From Chlorogloeopsis sp038404745 (GTDB lineage Bacteria > Cyanobacteriota > Cyanobacteriia > Cyanobacteriales > Nostocaceae): a stretch of 64,000 bases of DNA. The notes under the pieces are model-generated. The model searched no databases. It saw only the letters and a list, made by a program, of their open reading frames with translations, and was not told where the DNA came from. Made by a program: the position numbers and the translations under genes. Below, piece by piece: positions 60,074-64,000 of this stretch. Each line of letters begins with the position of its first letter. The stretch's first letter is position 1. The DNA lies in the NCBI RefSeq assembly GCF_038404745.2, contig NZ_JAYKTT020000006.1:1-64000 (forward strand), written 5' to 3'.

Positions 60074-60259
60074 TTACTGCCCAAACTCAAGCCTAGCCCG
60101 CTCATCTAATTCTGCTGTAATAATCTCTTGCTCTGCTTGACGAGCTAGTTGCTCAATTCTCGCTTTGGCTTGAGCACGCACGAAAAAAGGTATCTGCTTC
60201 AACTTTGCCCTAGCTTCGACTGTCCATTTTAAAGCATCTGGAAAATCGGAGTCGTCCAT
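60074..60259 (-). CDS. Stand-alone PCP_red domain protein
   Basis: This 61-residue protein matches the small PCP_red domain, which is otherwise found at the C-terminus of the ChlB subunit of dark-operative protochlorophyllide reductase. The key pattern is W-T-V-E-A-R-A-K-L-K-Q-I-P-F-F-V-R, then ARIEQLARQA. Free copies of this domain are common in cyanobacteria near photosynthesis genes, and their role is unknown. It lies downstream of psbC on the same strand, beyond that operon's terminator. A link to chlorophyll synthesis or assembly is inferred from the family only. Confidence 0.78.
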   Translation of the reverse strand: MDDSDFPDALKWTVEARAKLKQIPFFVRAQAKARIEQLARQAEQEIITAELDERARLEFGQ

Positions 60260-60301
60260 ACTACCCCCACCCTGAAAGAAGCTTAAATTAATATTGTGAT
60301 G

Positions 60302-60330
60302 AAAAAGCCCCTGTTTTTACACAGGAGCTT
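60302..60330 (-). terminator. Terminator of the psbD-psbC operon
   Basis: On the minus strand AAGCTCCTGT pairs with ACAGGGGCTT (one G-T pair) around GTAAAA and is followed by five T. It lies 40 bases beyond the psbC stop. Confidence 0.88.
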
Positions 60331-60370
60331 CACAAAAATGTAATTGTCAGTGATGAAAGAAAACTTAGTT

Positions 60371-61759
60371 TTAGTCGATGTCCTTCATGAACAACACTGG
60401 TTCTGTTTCACGGTCAATACCTTTTTCAAAGCCAGCAGCAGCAGCACGTGCACGACCAGCATGCCACAGGTGACCGATGAGGAAGAAGAAAGCTAAAACG
60501 AAGTGAGAAGTTGACAACCAAGCACGGGGGTTGACGTAGTTGAAGGAGTTAGGCTCGGTGATTACACCACCCACAGAGTTGATAGAACCGTTGGGAGCGT
60601 GGGTCATGTACTCAGATGCACGACGAATTTGCCAAGGTTGAACGTCGTTCTTGATCTTGTCAAGATCCAAACCGTTGGGGCCGCGCAGAGGCTCTAACCA
60701 AGGGCCGCGGAAATCCCAGAAGCGCATGGTTTCACCACCAAAGATGATTTCACCAGAGGGTGAGCGCATCAGGTATTTACCCAAACCTGTGGGGCCTTGA
60801 GCAGATGCAACGTTAGCACCGAGTTTTTGGTCACGAACCAAGAAGATGAAAGACTGGGCTTGAGAAGCTTCAGCGTTTGTAGGGCCGTAGAATTCACTGG
60901 GGTAAGCAGTGTTGTTGAACCAAACAAAGCAAGAAGCGATGAAGCCCATTAGGGACAGAGCGCCCAAGCTGTAGGAGAGGTAAGCTTCACCAGACCAGAT
61001 GAAAGCACGACGCGCCCAACCAAAGGGCTTGGTGAGAATGTGGAAAATACCACCAGCAATACAGATTAAAGCAACCCAGATGTGACCGCCAATGATGTCT
61101 TCCATGTTATCGACACCAACGATCCAGCCGTCACCACCGAAGGGAGACTTAAGCAGATAGCCAAAGATGACTGCTGGGTTCAATGTTGGGTTGGTAATAA
61201 TACGAACATCACCACCACCAGGCGCCCAAGTATCGTAGACACCACCAAAGAACATTGCCTTTAGCACCAACAACAAGGCTCCACATCCCAAAATAATCAG
61301 GTGGAAACCGATAATGTTGGTCATCTTGTTCTTATCTTTCCAGTCATAGCCAAAGAAGGAGGAATAATCTTCTAAGACTTCTGGGCCACGAATGGCATGA
61401 TAGATACCGCCAAATCCTAGTACGGCGGAGGAAATTAAGTGCAGAACACCAACGACAAAATAGGGGTAGGTGTCTATCACTTCACCACCAGGGCCAACTC
61501 CCCATCCGAGAGTTGCCAAGTGAGGCAGAAGGATAAAGCCTTGCTCGTACAAGGGTTTTTCAGGGACAAAGTGAGCAACCTCAAACAAAGTCATTGCTCC
61601 AGCCCAGAAGACGATCAAACCTGCGTGAGCAACGTGTGCGCCCAACAGTTTGCCAGAGAGGTTAATCAGACGAGCGTTACCAGCCCACCAGGCAAATCCG
61701 GTGGAATCTTGGTCGCGTCCTGCTCCCAGAACGCCAGGTCGATTAGAGAGCGTTACCAC
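60371..61759 (-). CDS. psbC: Photosystem II CP43 protein
   Basis: This 462-residue chlorophyll-binding inner antenna of photosystem II has six membrane helices and the large lumenal loop. Markers include GRDQDSTGFAWWAGNARLIN near the start, GGETMRFWDFRGPWLEPLRG (which carries the Glu and Arg near the manganese cluster) and the C-terminal GHLWHAGRARAAAAGFEKG. It starts with GTG at 61759 inside psbD, giving VVTLSNRPGVLG; GGAGG lies nine bases upstream. The 17-base overlap with psbD is typical and suggests coupled translation. The longer frame beginning at 61786 is an artefact of the overlap. Confidence 0.97.
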   Translation of the reverse strand: MVTLSNRPGVLGAGRDQDSTGFAWWAGNARLINLSGKLLGAHVAHAGLIVFWAGAMTLFEVAHFVPEKPLYEQGFILLPHLATLGWGVGPGGEVIDTYPYFVVGVLHLISSAVLGFGGIYHAIRGPEVLEDYSSFFGYDWKDKNKMTNIIGFHLIILGCGALLLVLKAMFFGGVYDTWAPGGGDVRIITNPTLNPAVIFGYLLKSPFGGDGWIVGVDNMEDIIGGHIWVALICIAGGIFHILTKPFGWARRAFIWSGEAYLSYSLGALSLMGFIASCFVWFNNTAYPSEFYGPTNAEASQAQSFIFLVRDQKLGANVASAQGPTGLGKYLMRSPSGEIIFGGETMRFWDFRGPWLEPLRGPNGLDLDKIKNDVQPWQIRRASEYMTHAPNGSINSVGGVITEPNSFNYVNPRAWLSTSHFVLAFFFLIGHLWHAGRARAAAAGFEKGIDRETEPVLFMKDID

Positions 61760-62798
61760 GAGGTAATACCTCCTCAGGGAATACAAATTTCTCGTGTGGC
61801 TGATCTTGAGGAGCCATCCAAGCGCGGATACCCTCGTTCAGCAAAATGTTTTTGGTATAGAAAGTTTCAAACTCTGGGTCTTCTGCTGCCCGCAACTCTT
61901 GAGAGACGAAGTCGTAAGCACGCAGGTTCAATGCTAAACCAACAATGCCTACCGCACTCATCCACAAGCCTGTGACTGGTACAAACAACATGAAGAAGTG
62001 CAACCAGCGCTTGTTGGAGAAGGCGATACCGAAGATCTGAGACCAGAAACGGTTTGCCGTCACCATCGAGTAGGTTTCTTCGGCTTGAGTTGGGTTGAAG
62101 GCACGGAAGGTGTTTGCTCCTTCTCCGTCTTCAAACAGGGTGTTTTCGACTGTCGCACCATGAATCGCACACAGCAGCGCTCCACCCAACACTCCTGCTA
62201 CACCCATCATGTGGAAGGGGTTGAGTGTCCAGTTGTGGAATCCTTGCAAGAACAGCAAGAAACGGAAGATTGCTGCGACGCCAAAGCTCGGAGCAAAGAA
62301 CCAGCTTGATTGTCCCAAGGGGTACATCAAGAATACGCTTACGAATACGGCAATCGGTGCGGAAAATGCGATCGCGTTGTAAGGACGAATCCCTACTAAT
62401 CTTGCAATTTCAAATTGCCGCAGCATGAAGCCAATCAAACCAAAGGCTCCGTGCAAAGCGATAAATGGCCACAATCCTCCCAACTGACACCAACGGGTGA
62501 AGTTGCCTTGAGCTTCTGGCCCCCACAACAGCAATAGGGAATGTCCCATTGCGTCTGCGGGTGTGGATACTGCTACGGTCAAGAAGTTACATCCTTCTAG
62601 GTAGGATGACGCTAGACCGTGGGTGTACCAACTGGTGACGAAGGTGGTGCCGGTTAGCCATCCCCCTAGTGCCAAAAATGCACAGGGGAAGAGCAGAATA
62701 CCAGACCACCCTACGAATACGAAGCGATCACGCTTCAGCCAGTCGTCGAGAACGTCAAACCACCCTCTTGTGGGGGCGCGTCCAACTGCGATGGTCAT
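61743..62798 (-). CDS. psbD: Photosystem II D2 protein
   Basis: This 351-residue reaction-centre protein has five membrane helices. The ATG at 62798 starts MTIAVGRAPTRGWFDVLDDW, the standard D2 N-terminus; the longer upstream frame is non-coding. Family marks are the quinone- and iron-binding GFMLRQFEIARL, GWLTGTTFVTSW, the helix-D HNWTLNPFHMMGV with the His that ligates iron, and the end FPEEVLPRGNAL. It overlaps psbC by 17 bases and forms the first gene of the operon. GAGGA lies about ten bases upstream of the start. Confidence 0.97.
   Translation of the reverse strand: MTIAVGRAPTRGWFDVLDDWLKRDRFVFVGWSGILLFPCAFLALGGWLTGTTFVTSWYTHGLASSYLEGCNFLTVAVSTPADAMGHSLLLLWGPEAQGNFTRWCQLGGLWPFIALHGAFGLIGFMLRQFEIARLVGIRPYNAIAFSAPIAVFVSVFLMYPLGQSSWFFAPSFGVAAIFRFLLFLQGFHNWTLNPFHMMGVAGVLGGALLCAIHGATVENTLFEDGEGANTFRAFNPTQAEETYSMVTANRFWSQIFGIAFSNKRWLHFFMLFVPVTGLWMSAVGIVGLALNLRAYDFVSQELRAAEDPEFETFYTKNILLNEGIRAWMAPQDQPHEKFVFPEEVLPRGNAL
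61769..61773 (-). promoter_or_regulatory. Internal ribosome site for psbC
   Basis: GGAGG within the end of psbD, nine bases before the GTG at 61759, marks psbC translation from the overlapping messenger. Confidence 0.8.
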
Positions 62799-63191
62799 CG
62801 GACTAAAATCCTCTTTTTTACTAAAATTGCAACGTTTTGAGGAATTTAACGTTTTTTTGACACATCTGGCTGCTTTGATGCTGCCGATTTTATGAGAAGT
62901 CACCGCTTAAACCTAAGTCGGCTTCCTTCTAGCTTGTGCCAAAACGATTACCACTAGCTGTAATCCAGCTTGTGATTACTTAATACTTTTTAACTTATCA
63001 CATTGGTTCTGCTTTACGCCTGGTTTACATCAGTAAATCAGGTATTAAAAACAAACCTATTAAATATTATCAATATCAGAAATTTTACAATCTGACACAA
63101 CTTTTCTCAGAAATCTTAAAATAAACTTGCAATAGAGCCTGCTCCAATGGCAGACTTTTAAAGGGTAATTGTCAAACACCAAGGTAGTCCC
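62799..63191. other. psbD-ycf4 divergent promoter region
   Basis: This 393-base gap must carry both promoters. A long frame upstream of psbD (to 62903) is an artefact. I see no clean promoter for either gene. Confidence 0.5.
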
Positions 63192-63788
63192 ATGACGACA
63201 TCAACAACCATTAACAAAGGCGAGCCGCCTAAGGATAATGGCTTGGCTTCGCAAGTTTTGCATCAAAAAGTTATCGGTTCACGTCGGTTTAGTAACTACT
63301 GGTGGGCAACTATCGTCACCTTGGGAGCTACAGGCTTCTTATTGGCTGGGATATCTAGTTACTTAAGAGTAAATTTACTCATAGTTACTGATCCAACTCA
63401 ACTAGTATTTTTCCCCCAAGGTCTAGTGATGGGTTTGTATGGTGCGGCAGGCTTGCTTTTAGCTTCATACCTATGGATAGTAATTCTATTGGACGTGGGC
63501 GGCGGATACAACGAATTTAATCGGGAAACTGGCAAAATCAAAATTTTTCGTTGGGGATTTCCTGGTAAAAACCGCCGGATCGAAATTGACTGCAACACTC
63601 AAGATGTACAATCTGTACGAGCACAAATCAAAGAGGGTTTAAATCCTCTTCGCGCATTGTATTTACGTGTTAAAGGCCGCCGTGACATTCCCCTAACCAG
63701 AGTCGGACAACCCATGTCACTAACAGAGTTAGAGACGCAAGGAGCAGAATTAGCAAAATTTTTAGGAGTGCCTTTAGAAGGTTTGTAA
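63192..63788 (+). CDS. ycf4: Photosystem I assembly protein Ycf4
   Basis: This 198-residue thylakoid protein helps assemble photosystem I. Two membrane helices (about 40-62 and 80-102) frame the family motif GSRRFSNYWWA before them and LLIVTDPTQLVFFPQGLVMGLYG between them. The C-terminal half includes DVGGGYNEFN, FRWGFPGKNRRI and the end LTELETQGAELAKFLGVPLEGL. The first 20 residues are a variable extension, common in cyanobacteria. It is divergent from psbD, so both photosystems have an adjacent gene here. Confidence 0.95.
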   Translation: MTTSTTINKGEPPKDNGLASQVLHQKVIGSRRFSNYWWATIVTLGATGFLLAGISSYLRVNLLIVTDPTQLVFFPQGLVMGLYGAAGLLLASYLWIVILLDVGGGYNEFNRETGKIKIFRWGFPGKNRRIEIDCNTQDVQSVRAQIKEGLNPLRALYLRVKGRRDIPLTRVGQPMSLTELETQGAELAKFLGVPLEGL

Positions 63789-64000
63789 GTAATTTGAGAT
63801 TTGGGATCAAACACCAGAGTAGCTCATAGCAAGTTTTTAGCAACTCGCAATAAAAGTAAAAGAAATAACGAAAAAATAAGTAACTACTGCCAAAAAGCAA
63901 TATCTTTAGAAAGTGTTACTTACACCTACAGAAGCTAAGATACTCTGGTTGAGTCTATGAAGTGGCGATGCGGTTAAAAATTTCTGAATTTTTAGTTGTG
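63789..64000. other. End of window, no gene seen
   Basis: Nothing recognisable follows ycf4 to the window end. Confidence 0.5.

Noticed and set aside
62804..62903. N-terminal extension of D2
   Set aside because: The extra 35 residues are unlike any D2 protein; the ATG at 62798 gives the standard N-terminus.
1..64000. CRISPR array, tRNA or rRNA genes
   Set aside because: I found no regular repeat-spacer pattern, no T-loop-like GTTCGAATC box in either strand and no rRNA-like segment by eye. A tRNA scan would be decisive.

Overview
The window is chromosomal DNA of a cyanobacterium, most likely a filamentous member of the Nostocales. The evidence is the photosystem II pair psbD-psbC and ycf4, a panC-cmk fusion gene, many copies of the cyanobacterial octamer GCGATCGC, a PATAN-domain regulator followed by a pix/hmp-like chemosensory operon, a DevBCA-type exporter, and short heptad-like repeats around many genes. 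No rRNA, tRNA or CRISPR array was found. The genus cannot be fixed from the sequence alone.

Region by region: 1-5 kb holds a decayed IS transposase remnant, a MetF-like reductase, trpS and a B12-binding radical SAM protein of the HpnP-like family. 5.2-15.4 kb is one five-gene phototaxis-type chemosensory operon: PATAN/REC regulator, CheY, CheW, a five-GAF methyl-accepting sensor with bilin-binding motifs, and a hybrid CheA. It is followed at 16.7-19.4 kb by a LOV-PAS-GGDEF-EAL protein, so light sensing by bilins, flavin and c-di-GMP is concentrated here. 19.5-32.4 kb is mostly housekeeping: panC-cmk, an RlpA-like protein, glutaminase, a tautomerase, an EamA transporter, Ada, a flavin reductase, a cobalamin methyltransferase, lgt, coaD overlapped by a coiled-coil gene, and a methyltransferase.

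32.5-38.4 kb includes a probable zinc-scarcity island: a Zur-box-like palindrome in front of a COG0523 GTPase, then a WD40 protein, a small secreted CNCxxC protein, a zinc-type ABC solute-binding lipoprotein and an HNH protein. 40.5-44.7 kb is a compact polyol catabolic set (xylulokinase, a SmoK/MtlK-like ATPase lacking its normal N-terminus, a mannitol dehydrogenase family enzyme) without its permeases. It looks transferred and partly dismantled. 44.9-48.2 kb has small genes of unknown function, including a three-gene cluster with a free-standing copy of a domain otherwise found on cyanobacterial TPR/CHAT proteins.

49-56.5 kb carries cysteine synthase, a PII-like protein, an RRM RNA-binding protein with a clear terminator, an ABC exporter devBCA facing a divergent TetR gene with three matching operator palindromes, and an HD-domain protein. 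56.9-59.1 kb is a GC-richer GH3 glycosidase. 59.4-63.8 kb holds small genes, a Uma2 remnant, a stand-alone PCP_red protein, the overlapping psbD-psbC operon with its terminator, and divergent ycf4.

The points most worth following are the photosensory operon, the zinc island, the three-site TetR operator array, a possible c-di-AMP-riboswitch-like fold upstream of glutaminase, the truncated polyol operon, and several families of short dispersed repeats.
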